A stretch of DNA of 64,000 nucleotides, from contig NZ_VWWJ01000021.1 of the NCBI RefSeq assembly GCF_011753055.1, forward strand, positions 1 through 64,000. Reading direction: 5' to 3'. The first letter of the stretch is position 1. Each line of letters starts with the position of its first letter. Position numbers and translations under genes: made by a program. Shown here piece by piece: positions 6,969-17,066 of this stretch. The notes beneath the pieces were generated by a model. It was not told the origin of the DNA, made no database searches, and worked only from the letters and a program-made list of their open reading frames with translations. This DNA comes from Burkholderia sp. Ax-1719 (GTDB taxonomy: Bacteria; Pseudomonadota; Gammaproteobacteria; Burkholderiales; Burkholderiaceae).

Positions 6969-9659
6969 ATGTCCGATACTGCTACGCCTACCGTGATCCG
7001 CCGCGAAGACTACGCGCCGCCCGCCTTCCTGATCGATACCGTCGATCTCGAATTCGATCTCGTGCCCGAGCGCACTATCGTCAAAAGCACGCTGGTCGTG
7101 CGCCGCAACCCGGACGCCCGCCACGCCGCGCATCTCGAACTGATGGGCGAGCAACTGGAATTCATCGGCGCGGCCATCGACGGCCAGCCCTGGGAGCAGG
7201 TGCGCGCGCACGAGCACGGCCTGACGGTCGAAAACGTGCCCGACACCTTCACGCTCACGCTCACCGGCGCGTGCGATCCGGCGGCCAACACCACGCTCTC
7301 CGGCCTGTATGTGTCGAGCGGCAACTTCTTCACGCAGTGCGAAGCGGAAGGTTTCCGTCGCATCACCTGGTTCCTCGACCGTCCGGACGTCATGTCCACC
7401 TACACGGTCACGCTGCGCGCGGACAAAACCTCGTACCCGGTGCTGCTCTCGAACGGCAACCTGATCGCCGAAGGCGATCTGCCCGACGGCCGCCATTATG
7501 CGAAATGGGAAGACCCGTTCCGCAAGCCGAGCTATCTGTTCGCGCTGGTCGCAGGCAAGCTGGTGGCGCTGGAAGAGCGCATCAAGAGCGGTTCGGGCAA
7601 GGAAAAGCTGCTGCAAGTGTGGGTCGAACCGCATGACCTCGACAAGACGCGTCACGCGATGGATTCGCTGATCCACTCGATCCGCTGGGACGAGTCGCGC
7701 TTTGGCCTCGAACTCGATCTCGATCGCTTCATGATCGTCGCCGTGAGCGACTTCAATATGGGCGCGATGGAGAACAAGGGGCTCAACATCTTCAACACGA
7801 AGTACGTGCTGGCGAACCCCGAAACGGCCACCGATGTCGACTTCGCCAATATCGAAGCCGTGGTCGGCCACGAATACTTCCACAACTGGACCGGCAATCG
7901 CGTGACCTGCCGCGACTGGTTCCAGTTGAGCCTGAAGGAAGGCTTGACGGTGTTCCGCGACCAGGAATTCTCGGCGGCGATGTCGGGCGGCGACGAAAAC
8001 GAAGCGGCGCGCGCCACCAAGCGCATCGAGGACGTGCGCGTGCTGCGCCAGATGCAGTTCGCCGAAGACGCGGGCCCGATGGCGCATCCGGTGCGCCCCG
8101 AAAGCTACGTCGAGATCAACAACTTCTACACGATGACGGTCTACGAGAAAGGCTCGGAAGTCGTGCGGATGTATCAGACGCTGTTTGGCCGCGACGGCTT
8201 CCGCAAGGGCATGGACCTGTACTTCCAGCGCCACGACGGCCAGGCCGTGACCTGCGACGATTTCCGCGCCGCGATGGCCGACGCCAATGGCCGCGACCTC
8301 GCGCAATTCGAGCGCTGGTACAGCCAGGCGGGCACGCCACGCGTGAGCGTGACGACGCACTACGATGCGGCGGCAAAGCGCTACAGCGTGACGCTCTCGC
8401 AGGGTTATGCGAACGGCTCGCCCGCCGCGCGCGAAACGCAGAAGGGAGCGTTGCTGATTCCGTTTGCGATCGGTTTGATCGGGCCGGACGGCCGCGATCT
8501 GCCGCTCAAGCTCGAAGGCGAAAGCGCATCGCACGGCACCACGCGCGTGCTCGAAGTGACGGAAACGCAGCAGACCTTCACCTTCGTCGATGTCGAGGCG
8601 AAGCCCCTGCCCTCGCTCCTGCGCAACTTCTCCGCGCCGGTGATCGTCGAGTACGACTACGGCAACGACGAGCTGGCCTTCCTGCTCGCGCACGACAGCG
8701 ATCCGTTCAACCGCTGGGAAGCGGGTCAGCGTCTGGCCACGCGCGAACTGCTCGCGCTGGCCACGCGTGCGTCCGCCGGTCAGCCGCTCGAAGCCAACGA
8801 TGCGCTCGTGCAGGCCTTCAGCCGCGTGCTGACCGATACGTCGCTGTCGCCGTCGTTCCGCGAACTCGCGCTGATGCTGCCGTCGGAAACGTACCTGGCC
8901 GAGCAGATGGCGGAATCGGATCCGGCCGCCGTGCACGCCGCGCGCCAGTTCGTGCGCAAGCGTCTGGCGACGGCGCTCAAGGCCGAATGGCTTGCCGCCT
9001 ATCAGGCGAACCTCACGCCGGGCGCCTATGAGCCGACGCCGGAAGCGGCCGGTCATCGCGGTCTGAAGAACCTCGCGCTCTCGTACCTCAGCGAGCTCGA
9101 CGATCCCGCCGACGCCGTGCGCCTCGCCACCGCCCAGTACGACGCCGCCAACAACATGACCGATCGCGCGGCGGCGCTGTCGGCGCTGATGAACGCCTCG
9201 GCGGCCACCGGCGCGGGTTACGCGAAGAAGGCGCTGGAGGACTTCTACGCGCGCTTCGAGAAAGAGCCGCTCGTGATCGACAAGTGGTTCTCGCTCCAGG
9301 CCACGCAGCGCGGCACGGCGCAACGTCCGGTGATCGACACGGTGCGCGCGCTGATGCGCCATCCGGCCTTCAATCTGAAGAATCCGAACCGTGCGCGCTC
9401 GCTGATTTTCAGCTTCTGCGCGGCCAATCCGGCGCAATTCCACGCCGCCGACGGTTCGGGCTACGCGTTCTGGGCCGAACAGGTGATCGCGCTCGACGCC
9501 ATCAATCCGCAGGTGGCCGCGCGTCTGGCCCGCAATCTCGAACTGTGGCGCCGCTTCACGCCCGCCCTGCGCGACAAGATGCGCGCCGCGCTCGAACAGG
9601 TCGCCGCACGCGTGAAATCGCGCGACGTGCGCGAGATCGTGGAAAAGGCGCTCGCCTGA
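6969..9659 (+). CDS. pepN: Aminopeptidase N (M1 family)
   Basis: This zinc metallopeptidase of 896 residues removes N-terminal amino acids from peptides in the cytosol. The exopeptidase motif GAMENKGLN is followed by the zinc site HEYFHNWTGNRVTCRDW with the third ligand Glu in LKEGLTVFRDQEF. These are all hallmarks of gammaproteobacterial-type PepN, and the length fits (E. coli 870). The C-terminal helical domain is intact to the end (VREIVEKALA). The ATG start was chosen because MSDTATPTVIRREDY matches the usual beginning; an in-frame upstream extension has no ribosome site. A terminator follows. Confidence 0.96.
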   Translation: MSDTATPTVIRREDYAPPAFLIDTVDLEFDLVPERTIVKSTLVVRRNPDARHAAHLELMGEQLEFIGAAIDGQPWEQVRAHEHGLTVENVPDTFTLTLTGACDPAANTTLSGLYVSSGNFFTQCEAEGFRRITWFLDRPDVMSTYTVTLRADKTSYPVLLSNGNLIAEGDLPDGRHYAKWEDPFRKPSYLFALVAGKLVALEERIKSGSGKEKLLQVWVEPHDLDKTRHAMDSLIHSIRWDESRFGLELDLDRFMIVAVSDFNMGAMENKGLNIFNTKYVLANPETATDVDFANIEAVVGHEYFHNWTGNRVTCRDWFQLSLKEGLTVFRDQEFSAAMSGGDENEAARATKRIEDVRVLRQMQFAEDAGPMAHPVRPESYVEINNFYTMTVYEKGSEVVRMYQTLFGRDGFRKGMDLYFQRHDGQAVTCDDFRAAMADANGRDLAQFERWYSQAGTPRVSVTTHYDAAAKRYSVTLSQGYANGSPAARETQKGALLIPFAIGLIGPDGRDLPLKLEGESASHGTTRVLEVTETQQTFTFVDVEAKPLPSLLRNFSAPVIVEYDYGNDELAFLLAHDSDPFNRWEAGQRLATRELLALATRASAGQPLEANDALVQAFSRVLTDTSLSPSFRELALMLPSETYLAEQMAESDPAAVHAARQFVRKRLATALKAEWLAAYQANLTPGAYEPTPEAAGHRGLKNLALSYLSELDDPADAVRLATAQYDAANNMTDRAAALSALMNASAATGAGYAKKALEDFYARFEKEPLVIDKWFSLQATQRGTAQRPVIDTVRALMRHPAFNLKNPNRARSLIFSFCAANPAQFHAADGSGYAFWAEQVIALDAINPQVAARLARNLELWRRFTPALRDKMRAALEQVAARVKSRDVREIVEKALA

Positions 9660-9691
9660 CGATGGCGTGATGCGCTGAGCGCAGCGAAACG

Positions 9692-9729
9692 AGCCGGCCC
9701 TGCGAACTTCGCAGCGCCGGCTTTTTTTC
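9692..9729 (+). terminator. Rho-independent terminator after pepN
   Basis: AGCCGGC ... GCCGGCT stem with an inner CTGCGAA/TTCGCAG pairing, followed by T7. It lies 33 bp after the pepN stop. Confidence 0.88.
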
Positions 9730-9889
9730 GTACTTTTTTTCGAATATTTTTAGCCAGCGCGCAGTTGCCAACATGCCGGCCTCGCCCGCCAGGCCACGCG
9801 CCAACGGCTTTTTTACAGCTTTGCGCACCGGGCAGTCACAGCCCAGCGGGTAGAATTGCGCTATTCCCCAAGCTCCCCGGAGTAATGCA

Positions 9890-10906
<1,017 letters not shown>

Positions 10907-10923
10907 AAAGATGCAGAAAGTGC

Positions 10924-10952
10924 TTGCGTTCTTCTGAGCACTTTCCTATAAT
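10924..10952 (+). promoter_or_regulatory. Promoter of tRNA-Thr
   Basis: TTGCGT, 17-bp spacer, perfect TATAAT, 20 bp before the tRNA. Confidence 0.75.
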
Positions 10953-10971
10953 CTTTCTTCTCTGATGTGCG

Positions 10972-11047
10972 GCCGGAATAGCTCAGACGGTAGAGCAGCG
11001 CATTCGTAATGCGAAGGTCGGGGGTTCGATTCCTCTTTCCGGCACCA
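10972..11047 (+). tRNA. tRNA-Thr (anticodon CGT)
   Basis: A 76-nt cloverleaf. Acceptor arm GCCGGAA pairs with TTCCGGC, the anticodon loop is TTCGTAA, the T-loop is GGTTCGATTCC, and CCA is encoded. It reads ACG codons. Confidence 0.97.
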
Positions 11048-11060
11048 CCAAAGTTTCAAC

Positions 11061-11089
11061 AAAAAGCCCAGTCTCTGACTGGGCTTTTT
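11061..11089. terminator. Bidirectional terminator between tRNA-Thr and the TPR gene
   Basis: Perfect 13-bp stem with A5/T5 ends (AAAAAGCCCAGTC, loop TCT, complement). It serves tRNA-Thr on the plus strand and the TPR-protein gene on the minus strand. Confidence 0.9.
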
Positions 11090-11098
11090 GCTTTGCGG

Positions 11099-12943
11099 CT
11101 AGCGTTTCGCTGACTTGTTCGCGTCAACGTCCGCGACCCACTGCGCCAGTGCTTCGCGCATCTCATCCAGCACCGGCCCCCATTGCCCCAATTCACGCTG
11201 CCTGAAGAGCCGCACCGACGGATACCACGGGCTGTCGGCGCGAGCCGCCATCCAGCGCCAATCCGTGCAGGCCGGCAGCAACACCCAGACCGGCACGCCG
11301 GACGCCGCAGCCACATGCGCAACCGATGTATCGACGGTCACCACCAGATCGAGCGACTGCACGATCGCAAGCGTGTCCTCGAAGGTGGCGATCTGCTCGC
11401 CGAGCGCTGTCATGTCGATAGCGGGCGGCAACGTATCGAGCGCGCGCTGCGCCCCGCCCTTCTGCAACGCAAACCACGACACACCCGGCTGCGCGAGGAC
11501 CGGAATCAACGTGTCGATCGCCATCGACCGATATCGATCAAGCAGATATTCAGGGTTGCCTGCCCACACCAGCCCGGCACGCAGCACACCGGAGCGCGCC
11601 GGCGACAGCGAGTCGAGTCGCGTGCGCCAGCGTGCGACTGCCTGCGCAGGCGCCTGCAGATAGGGCATCGCAACGGGAAGGTCGCCCAAGCCGAGCTTCA
11701 TATGCTCGGGCGCGCGAAACATGCGGCACCAGAAGTCGTATTCTCCGCGCGGCAGGCTATCGAAGACTTCACGTACGCCCCTGGCGCAGCGCGTCACGCC
11801 AACGATGGCCGCATCCGCCCAGACATCGACCACTGCACCCGCGCGATGCAGCCAGTCGGCGCAGCGCAATAACTGGATCTGGTCGCCCAGACCCTGCTCG
11901 CCGACCAGCAAAATGCGCTTGCCCGCGACGGGCTCACCGGCCCACTCGGCAAAGGGTGGCCGTACGAGCGTGCTGTTTTCGGGCAGACGCTCATGCCATG
12001 CGTACTGCTTCCATCCGGCCTCGAACAAGCCTTCGCGCAACAGCGAAACGGCCAGATTGAACTGGATAGGCGCGTCATCGGGCGCGAGCCTGGCGGCCTC
12101 GACGTTGTGCTGATGCATGGCGGCGAAGTCACCTCGCATGTGCGACGCGTAGGCCGCGTTGTGATGCAGCAGCGCCAGCGATGGATCGACGCTGAGACCT
12201 TGCTTCGACACATCGAGCGCAAGATCGAAGCGATCGAGTTGGTTCAACGCGAAAGCGAGTTCCTTGAGGGCGTAGGCGTCGGCGGCAAATTCGGTGCGCA
12301 GTTGCGCGATCAGCGCATCGGCCTCTTCCCGGCGATCGAGCCGCGACACCAGCTTGAGCAAGTCGAGTCCGTCGGTCAGGCGTGCGCCGCCAAGCTGGAA
12401 CGCCTGCTTCAGATAGCGCCCGGCGGCTTCGTCGTGGCCGGCTTCGAGGCTGAGATCGGCCAGACGGCGCGCCGCGTGATGCAGCGCCGGATCGAGCGCG
12501 AGCGCTTTCTCATAGTGATGGCGCGCGTCGGCCCGGCGCCCCGACAACTTGAGCACATCGGCGAGATTGCGATGCAACGTGGACGTGCTGCCGGCCAGCG
12601 CCAGCGCGCGGCGATAGGCCGCTTCCGCAGCTTCATGCTCCCCCGCGAGCGCCGCCATCAGCCCGCCGTGCTCCCAAAGCTGCGCATTGTTGGGCGAAAT
12701 GCGGATCGCGCGATCGAGATAACCGCGCGCGTCGGCCGCGCGCCCCGAGCGCATGCAGGCGAGCGCCATACGGTGCAACGCAACGGGTTGATCAGGTTCG
12801 AGCGCCAGCAGGCGTTCATATTGCTGGATGGCCTCGTCGTTGCGACCAGCGGCGAAGTGTCTGTCAGCGAGGGCGAGCTGTTCAGGCGGCGAAGGATCGC
12901 CAGCGACCTGAGCACGAGGCGCGATTTCAGTGGAGTTCATCAT
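11099..12943 (-). CDS. TPR-repeat protein with C-terminal glycosyltransferase-like domain
   Basis: A 614-residue protein. The first ~330 residues are tandem tetratricopeptide repeats (for example RNDEAIQQYERLLALEPDQP, then ARGYLDRAIRISPNNAQLWE). The C-terminal part (LLVGEQGLGDQIQLLR..., ALQKGGAQRALD, VVTVDTSVAHVAAASGVPVW) resembles the GT9/heptosyltransferase-like domains attached to TPRs in Burkholderiales. The TVDTSVAHVAAA segment matches the nucleotide-sugar-binding region of that fold. It may act in surface-glycan or protein glycosylation; the substrate is unknown. The ATG at 12943 (MMNSTEIAPRAQ) was chosen over a longer low-complexity N-terminus starting at 13039. The ribosome site is weak. 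Confidence 0.82.
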   Translation of the reverse strand: MMNSTEIAPRAQVAGDPSPPEQLALADRHFAAGRNDEAIQQYERLLALEPDQPVALHRMALACMRSGRAADARGYLDRAIRISPNNAQLWEHGGLMAALAGEHEAAEAAYRRALALAGSTSTLHRNLADVLKLSGRRADARHHYEKALALDPALHHAARRLADLSLEAGHDEAAGRYLKQAFQLGGARLTDGLDLLKLVSRLDRREEADALIAQLRTEFAADAYALKELAFALNQLDRFDLALDVSKQGLSVDPSLALLHHNAAYASHMRGDFAAMHQHNVEAARLAPDDAPIQFNLAVSLLREGLFEAGWKQYAWHERLPENSTLVRPPFAEWAGEPVAGKRILLVGEQGLGDQIQLLRCADWLHRAGAVVDVWADAAIVGVTRCARGVREVFDSLPRGEYDFWCRMFRAPEHMKLGLGDLPVAMPYLQAPAQAVARWRTRLDSLSPARSGVLRAGLVWAGNPEYLLDRYRSMAIDTLIPVLAQPGVSWFALQKGGAQRALDTLPPAIDMTALGEQIATFEDTLAIVQSLDLVVTVDTSVAHVAAASGVPVWVLLPACTDWRWMAARADSPWYPSVRLFRQRELGQWGPVLDEMREALAQWVADVDANKSAKR

Positions 12944-13399
12944 CGAGGGGCAGAAGCTGTGGGTGGACGTCTTACGATCTTTTGAAGATAACGAAAGGCG
13001 ACCGCGCTTCGAATCGGACGGATCCGAAAACCCACTCAACTGCTAACGTGCATGTAAGACGATCTGCGAACCATTCTCATTTTTCTGCGCATTCGTCTGG
13101 TATCTCTCGCCCTCACTTAAATTCACGTGCACACGCCTTCCCTTGCTTTTAATCAGCGACATGCGAAGAAACCCCCGCTTACATACTTTTAATTGTGTTA
13201 ACTGTGCACGAGTCAACGATTACGCATAATCGTCCGTTCTAGTGGAAGAGCGAGGATTTTGGCGGCATGAACGAGAGCGGAATTTGCGGCGTTGCCCACC
13301 GTGCGGCTGGCCTGGCCGGCCTCAGGCCAGCCCCGACGGGCGCGGCATCTGTCGCCAGGAAGTGCGGCAGTGCAACACGTCGATGCGCCACGCAACGCC

Positions 13400-13467
13400 C
13401 AATGCAAAAAGCCCTCGACTCAATGCGAGGGCTTCGGCGGTATTAACCCGCTAACTGAATAAGTATA
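13400..13467 (-). ncRNA. Candidate minus-strand small RNA or leader ending in an orphan terminator
   Basis: On the minus strand a TATACT box (13462-13467) precedes a GCGG/CCGC hairpin (13437-13451) and then an 8-bp AGCCCTCG/CGAGGGCT stem followed by TTTTTG (13406-13433). No protein gene ends here on that strand. It could be a ~55-nt small RNA, or an attenuator in the long leader of the TPR-protein gene that starts at 12943. The -35 element is poor. The remaining gap (13040-13400) is AT-richer than its surroundings and holds no gene I can see. Confidence 0.4.
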
Positions 13468-13601
13468 TTCCTGCTCGCTTAATAAATCCGCTTCCTGTGC
13501 GAATAAAGCAACACACGCACCTGAAAAGCACTTTTACGTTTGGCGCTACTAGCGTGCCTGAAGCGCTGAGTCGGATAATCGCCTTACACAGGAGAAAGAT
13601 C

Positions 13602-13751
13602 ATGGACGCCAAACCGCCAAGGATTCCGACCCCGGACCAAGTCTTCAGCCCGGATCCGGAACCGGTGGCCGTTGAGTTTCTCGGCGATGAATTGCCCGCA
13701 CATGTCCGGGCATTTCTCGACGAGCAACGCAAGGCACACGAACAGCAGTAA
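13602..13751 (+). CDS. Small hypothetical protein, 49 residues
   Basis: A short acidic, Pro-rich protein (MDAKPPRIPTPDQVFSPDPE ... ending QRKAHEQQ). Start is supported by a strong AGGAGAAAG ribosome site 7 bp upstream. There is no signal peptide or membrane segment. The C-terminal half (ELPAHVRAFLDEQRKAHEQ) is predicted helical. Function is unknown; I do not recognise a domain. It is followed by a 287-bp gap and then the chorismate mutase gene. Confidence 0.65.
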   Translation: MDAKPPRIPTPDQVFSPDPEPVAVEFLGDELPAHVRAFLDEQRKAHEQQ

Positions 13752-14038
13752 TGGCAAAGCGCGTTGGCGCTAACGGGGCAGTGAGTTCGGCGGTCAGTTT
13801 CGACCGCCGCGGTTGTCTGCGCACGAACGCCGCACCACGGTCGCGTGGCGCGGAGTTTTCGTTGCGCGCTTCAGATCGCGGTTGCCAACGTTAAATACGC
13901 ACGTCGCGTCCTAGCGCGTGCCGTTCAAGCTCGCCGGTGCGTTGCGCTGTGTAATCACAACACGATACGGCGCCTGATAACCGGCTATCCTTCGCTTTTC
14001 TCCTCGCGGCCAGCCGGCCTTCATCCAGTCCACACGCA

Positions 14039-14629
14039 ATGACTTTTCGCTTTCGCGCGCTCGCGTCCTGCGCCGCCGCCCTGCTCTTTTCCTTGCCTGC
14101 CGTTTCGGCTCATGCCGACGGCGACGATACTTCCCTCACCAATCTCGTCGCACTCGTCTCGCAACGCCTCGCGCTGGCAGAACCCGTTGCGCAATGGAAG
14201 TGGCTGAATCACAAGCCGATCACCGATACACCGCGCGAAAACGCCCTACTCGTCGACGTGCAGAAGCGCGCCACGGCTGCGGGCGTCGATCCGTCGTTCG
14301 CGCGCGCATTCTTCCGCGATCAGATCGATGCGAGTACGCAGGTTCAGCAGGCGCTGTTTGCCAACTGGCGCAATTCGCAGGCGCCCAGCGCTCCGGCGCC
14401 GGACCTCGCGAGCGTCACGCGTCCGCAACTCGATCGTCTGACGGGCCAGTTGATCGGCGCGCTCGCACGCGTGCAGCCCACGCGCACAGCCGATGACTGC
14501 CCGGCGCGCGTGGCGCGGGCTGTCGCAAACTGGAAGGAGTTGACGCGCTACGACTCCACGCGCGCGGACGCCATGACACGTGCGCTCGGCCATGTGTGCG
14601 AAGCAGGCGGCGTGGGCGGCACCGCCTGA
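14039..14629 (+). CDS. Periplasmic chorismate mutase (AroQ gamma class)
   Basis: This 196-residue protein has a clear Sec signal peptide (MTFRFRALASCAAALLFSLP..., cleavage after SAHA at about residue 26). The mature part matches secreted AroQ chorismate mutases: SLTNLVALVSQRLALAEPVA, then VAQWKWLNHKPITD with the key Lys, and RDQIDASTQVQ. Chorismate mutase turns chorismate into prephenate. Secreted versions occur in Mycobacterium, Salmonella and Burkholderia, and their role outside the cytoplasm is unsettled. It is convergent with the exonuclease gene, 19 bp away. Confidence 0.85.
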   Translation: MTFRFRALASCAAALLFSLPAVSAHADGDDTSLTNLVALVSQRLALAEPVAQWKWLNHKPITDTPRENALLVDVQKRATAAGVDPSFARAFFRDQIDASTQVQQALFANWRNSQAPSAPAPDLASVTRPQLDRLTGQLIGALARVQPTRTADDCPARVARAVANWKELTRYDSTRADAMTRALGHVCEAGGVGGTA

Positions 14630-14648
14630 TATGCTGGAGGGCCGCCGT

Positions 14649-15812
14649 TCAGACCGCGCTCGCGACACCCTCGGTCGCAAGCGGTTCGAGCGGCTGCACG
14701 CGCAGGCCGCGATCGAGCCGCGTCTGCAGGATTTTCCACGTGGTGAGTTCGAACGGCGCTTCCGCAGCGCTCGCCGACGCGGCCAGCGTGGCCGCCTCCG
14801 CCGCACTCGCCGCCGCACCGAGATAGCACCAGCGGTCGATCACATGAAATACCGTCGTGCCACGCACGGCGTCCTGCTCTTCAATCAACACCGCCGAGCC
14901 AAACGGCCAGGGCGCGGAAACGGGATCGAGCTTCGAAGCGCGCACCGCCCGGTTGAACGACGGACGCATTTGCGCGAGCCAACGCGCTTCCACCAGCAAC
15001 GCACCGATCTCGCCGCCCGTCGCCTGCCACTCGACGCGACGGATGAGTTGCGCCATACGTTGCTCGCGCGACGACCTGCGCTCGCCCGACAAATGCGAGC
15101 GCACACGCTGACGCACGCGCACGCTGCGTCCTACATATAGAGGGGCGTCGTTTTCGCCAAAGAAAGCGTAGACGCCATGCCCCGCCGGCGCGGTTTCGAT
15201 CAGATCGTCGGTGATGTCGCCTGCGAGACGATGGCGGCGCGTAAGACGCTCGATCTGTGTGGCGAGCATCTCGTCGGGCACGAGACCGGGCAGGCGTTGC
15301 CAGAATTGCCAGAGCAGATCGGCATCGGCCAGCGCGCGGTGACGGTCGGCAGCCACCAGCGCGTGACGCTCGACCAGCGCATCGAGTCCATGCCGCTTCT
15401 CAGCGGGAAAGAGCGCGCGCGACAGCCGCACCGTGCAGAGCACGTCGGGATTGAACGTCAACCCGGCGCGTTCGAACTCGGCGCGCAGGAAACCCCGGTC
15501 GAAGCTCGCGTTGTGGGCGACGAAAAGCTTGCCTTCGAGGCGCTCGAACAGCGCGGGGGCGATGTCGGCGAAAGTCGGGGCGCCCCGCACCATGGCATCG
15601 CTGATGCCGGTGAGTTGCTGGATAAAGGGCGGAATCGGTTGTTGCGGGTCGACCAGCGAACTCCAGCGCGTGGCCTGCCCATTCATCACCTCGACGATGC
15701 CGACTTCGGTGATGCGGTGTTCGCCCACCGAGCCTCCCGTCGTTTCAAGATCAACAAAGACGAGGGGGACGTCGCCGGACGGCTGTTCGGCGCTCAAGAA
15801 GGTGTCGGACAT
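14649..15812 (-). CDS. DEDDh exonuclease fused to a GIY-YIG nuclease domain
   Basis: The N-terminal ~200 residues form a DnaQ-like 3'-5' exonuclease: FVDLETTGGSVGEHRITEVG (DxE motif), HNASFDRGFL, and HRALADADLL (the H and D of motif III). The C-terminal part (HGVYAFFGENDAPLYVGRS, then RVRSHLSGERRSSREQRMAQ) is a UvrC/Cho-like GIY-YIG endonuclease domain. Such fusions are known in proteobacteria and are often called DNA polymerase III epsilon-like or Cho-like proteins; a repair role is inferred. Start is the ATG at 15812, MSDTFLSAEQ. A longer frame to 15857 lacks support. Confidence 0.88.
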   Translation of the reverse strand: MSDTFLSAEQPSGDVPLVFVDLETTGGSVGEHRITEVGIVEVMNGQATRWSSLVDPQQPIPPFIQQLTGISDAMVRGAPTFADIAPALFERLEGKLFVAHNASFDRGFLRAEFERAGLTFNPDVLCTVRLSRALFPAEKRHGLDALVERHALVAADRHRALADADLLWQFWQRLPGLVPDEMLATQIERLTRRHRLAGDITDDLIETAPAGHGVYAFFGENDAPLYVGRSVRVRQRVRSHLSGERRSSREQRMAQLIRRVEWQATGGEIGALLVEARWLAQMRPSFNRAVRASKLDPVSAPWPFGSAVLIEEQDAVRGTTVFHVIDRWCYLGAAASAAEAATLAASASAAEAPFELTTWKILQTRLDRGLRVQPLEPLATEGVASAV

Positions 15813-16015
15813 GATGCAGCGGTAGAGCGAAGAGAAGAAATCGGCCCAAGTATGCACCGTTTGGGCAAAGCGCGCAGCGTTTTCACGAGGCCGACCGCTT
15901 TCGAGATTGCATTTTAATGACGCGATTGACGATTTTTTTGAATTGGGGTTTTCCCGTTAAAACCCGGTTGTTATAAAAAACTCCACTCGTCTTTTACGGC
16001 CACGTTTTACGCCAG

Positions 16016-16044
16016 AAACAAAAAAGCCCTGGATAACCAGGGCT
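16016..16044 (-). terminator. Rho-independent terminator of the cold-shock gene
   Basis: Perfect 8-bp stem AGCCCTGG-ATAA-CCAGGGCT with a run of T on the minus strand, about 95 bp past the csp stop. The rest of the 15813-16138 gap holds no gene I can see. Confidence 0.85.
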
Positions 16045-16138
16045 CTTCTTTATGCGGAGAGCGAATGCGAAATGCGCTCGACCCGCGTGCCTGATGAAGC
16101 TTAAACCTGAGCCTAAGCGACACCAGACGCCAGCACGC

Positions 16139-16342
16139 TTACAGCGGCTGGATGTTCGCTGCCTGCTTGCCCTTCGGGCCAACCTTGACGTCGAACGAGA
16201 CGCGCTGGTTTTCCTTCAGCGACTTGAAGCCTTCCGAACGGATCTCCGAGAAGTGCGCGAACAGATCGTCGCCGCCGGCATCCGACGTGATGAAGCCAAA
16301 GCCCTTAGCATCATTGAACCATTTGACAATACCGGTTTCCAT
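16139..16342 (-). CDS. Cold-shock protein (CspA family)
   Basis: A 67-residue nucleic-acid-binding cold-shock domain protein. It has RNP1-like KGFGFITSD and RNP2-like LFAHFSEI motifs, and begins METGIVKWFNDAKGFGFI. Such proteins are RNA chaperones. Start is the ATG after GAGGGAAAC. An AT-rich leader of about 110 nt runs back to a good promoter, in line with post-transcriptional cold control of this family. Confidence 0.95.
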   Translation of the reverse strand: METGIVKWFNDAKGFGFITSDAGGDDLFAHFSEIRSEGFKSLKENQRVSFDVKVGPKGKQAANIQPL

Positions 16343-16459
16343 GTTTCCGTTTCCCTCGAAATAAAATGACGCGGGCATACCCTCACGCCGAATTCAAACT
16401 GAGCCGCCCTCACCGCAATGCCAATGCAATTGAAGCTGAAAGGTCAATTCAGAATTGCC

Positions 16460-16489
16460 GTTATACGGGGAACGCCAATCGCCAGTCAA
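16460..16489 (-). promoter_or_regulatory. Promoter of the cold-shock gene
   Basis: On the minus strand TTGACT, 18-bp spacer, TATAAC. It implies a leader of about 110 nt before the csp ATG. Confidence 0.65.
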
Positions 16490-16742
16490 GCGAATTTTTT
16501 ATAACAGCAATCCCGTTTCCGAGATAAACCGGCGTGCATCAAAAAACCCGCAAAAACATATGCAATTGAAATGGGGACGCGCGCGAGTACCTTTTTACTC
16601 GTTTAATGCCGCGCATTGCCCGCATTCGGGAAAAACTACGCGAAGTGTAACAATTAGTGTCAAACGTAAGTGTTTTTACCGGTTGTTCGCGTAAATCAAT
16701 CCACCCATGATGAATACAGTTAGCGTGCTATGGGAGGCAACC

Positions 16743-16940
16743 ATGCTGACGTTACTACGACGCTGTTTTCACTGGCTGGTTGAAATCGACAGTCCGGAAT
16801 CGTCGAACGATGTCGAAACCTACGGATCGTGGCACGGCGATCACTGGCATAACCTGCTGTGCTCACCGATGGACGCCCGGCATTACGTGATGGAAGACTG
16901 GAGCCTGCAGTCTGAACCGCCTGAGAACCCATCACGTTAA
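16743..16940 (+). CDS. Small hypothetical protein, 65 residues
   Basis: Starts MLTLLRRCFHWLVEIDSPES after a strong GGGAGG ribosome site (6-bp spacing); an ATG at 16707 is less likely. The N-terminus is a short hydrophobic/aromatic helix with basic residues. The rest is rich in Trp, His and Asp (SWHGDHWHNLL). It is cytoplasmic or membrane-peripheral. Function is unknown, and no domain was recognised. The next downstream element is a minus-strand terminator, so this gene has no obvious terminator of its own. Confidence 0.6.
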   Translation: MLTLLRRCFHWLVEIDSPESSNDVETYGSWHGDHWHNLLCSPMDARHYVMEDWSLQSEPPENPSR

Positions 16941-16983
16941 GACGTGCTGATTGGCGGAATGTGCGCGTGCGCGCACGACAGGC

Positions 16984-17066
16984 AAAAAAAAAGCGCAGCC
17001 AAGGCCGCGCCGACAAAGGTTTGGAGATCTTTTTCGTCAACGAAAAAGTCTGCTTCGGAAAGCAGC
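16984..17066 (-). ncRNA. Candidate structured small RNA divergent from the porin gene
   Basis: Read on the minus strand, a TATACT box (17073-17078) is followed within 8 nt by three consecutive hairpins: CTGCTT/AAGCAG with a 4-nt loop (17050-17065), CTTTTTCGT/ACGAAAAAG (17029-17048), and an 8-bp GC-rich stem with a G-U pair (16993-17010) followed by nine U. No protein gene ends here. The last stem is a typical Rho-independent terminator. The -35 is weak (TTAATG, 18-bp spacer). I cannot name an Rfam family. Confidence 0.6.

Noticed and set aside
5910..9443. Very long minus-strand open frame across pepN
   Set aside because: Only its last 236 codons (from 6620) are a real gene. The remainder is an antisense shadow of pepN caused by high GC and codon bias.
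13242..13454. Plus-strand 70-codon frame before the 49-residue gene
   Set aside because: Arg-rich product, no ribosome site, and it runs through the minus-strand terminator.
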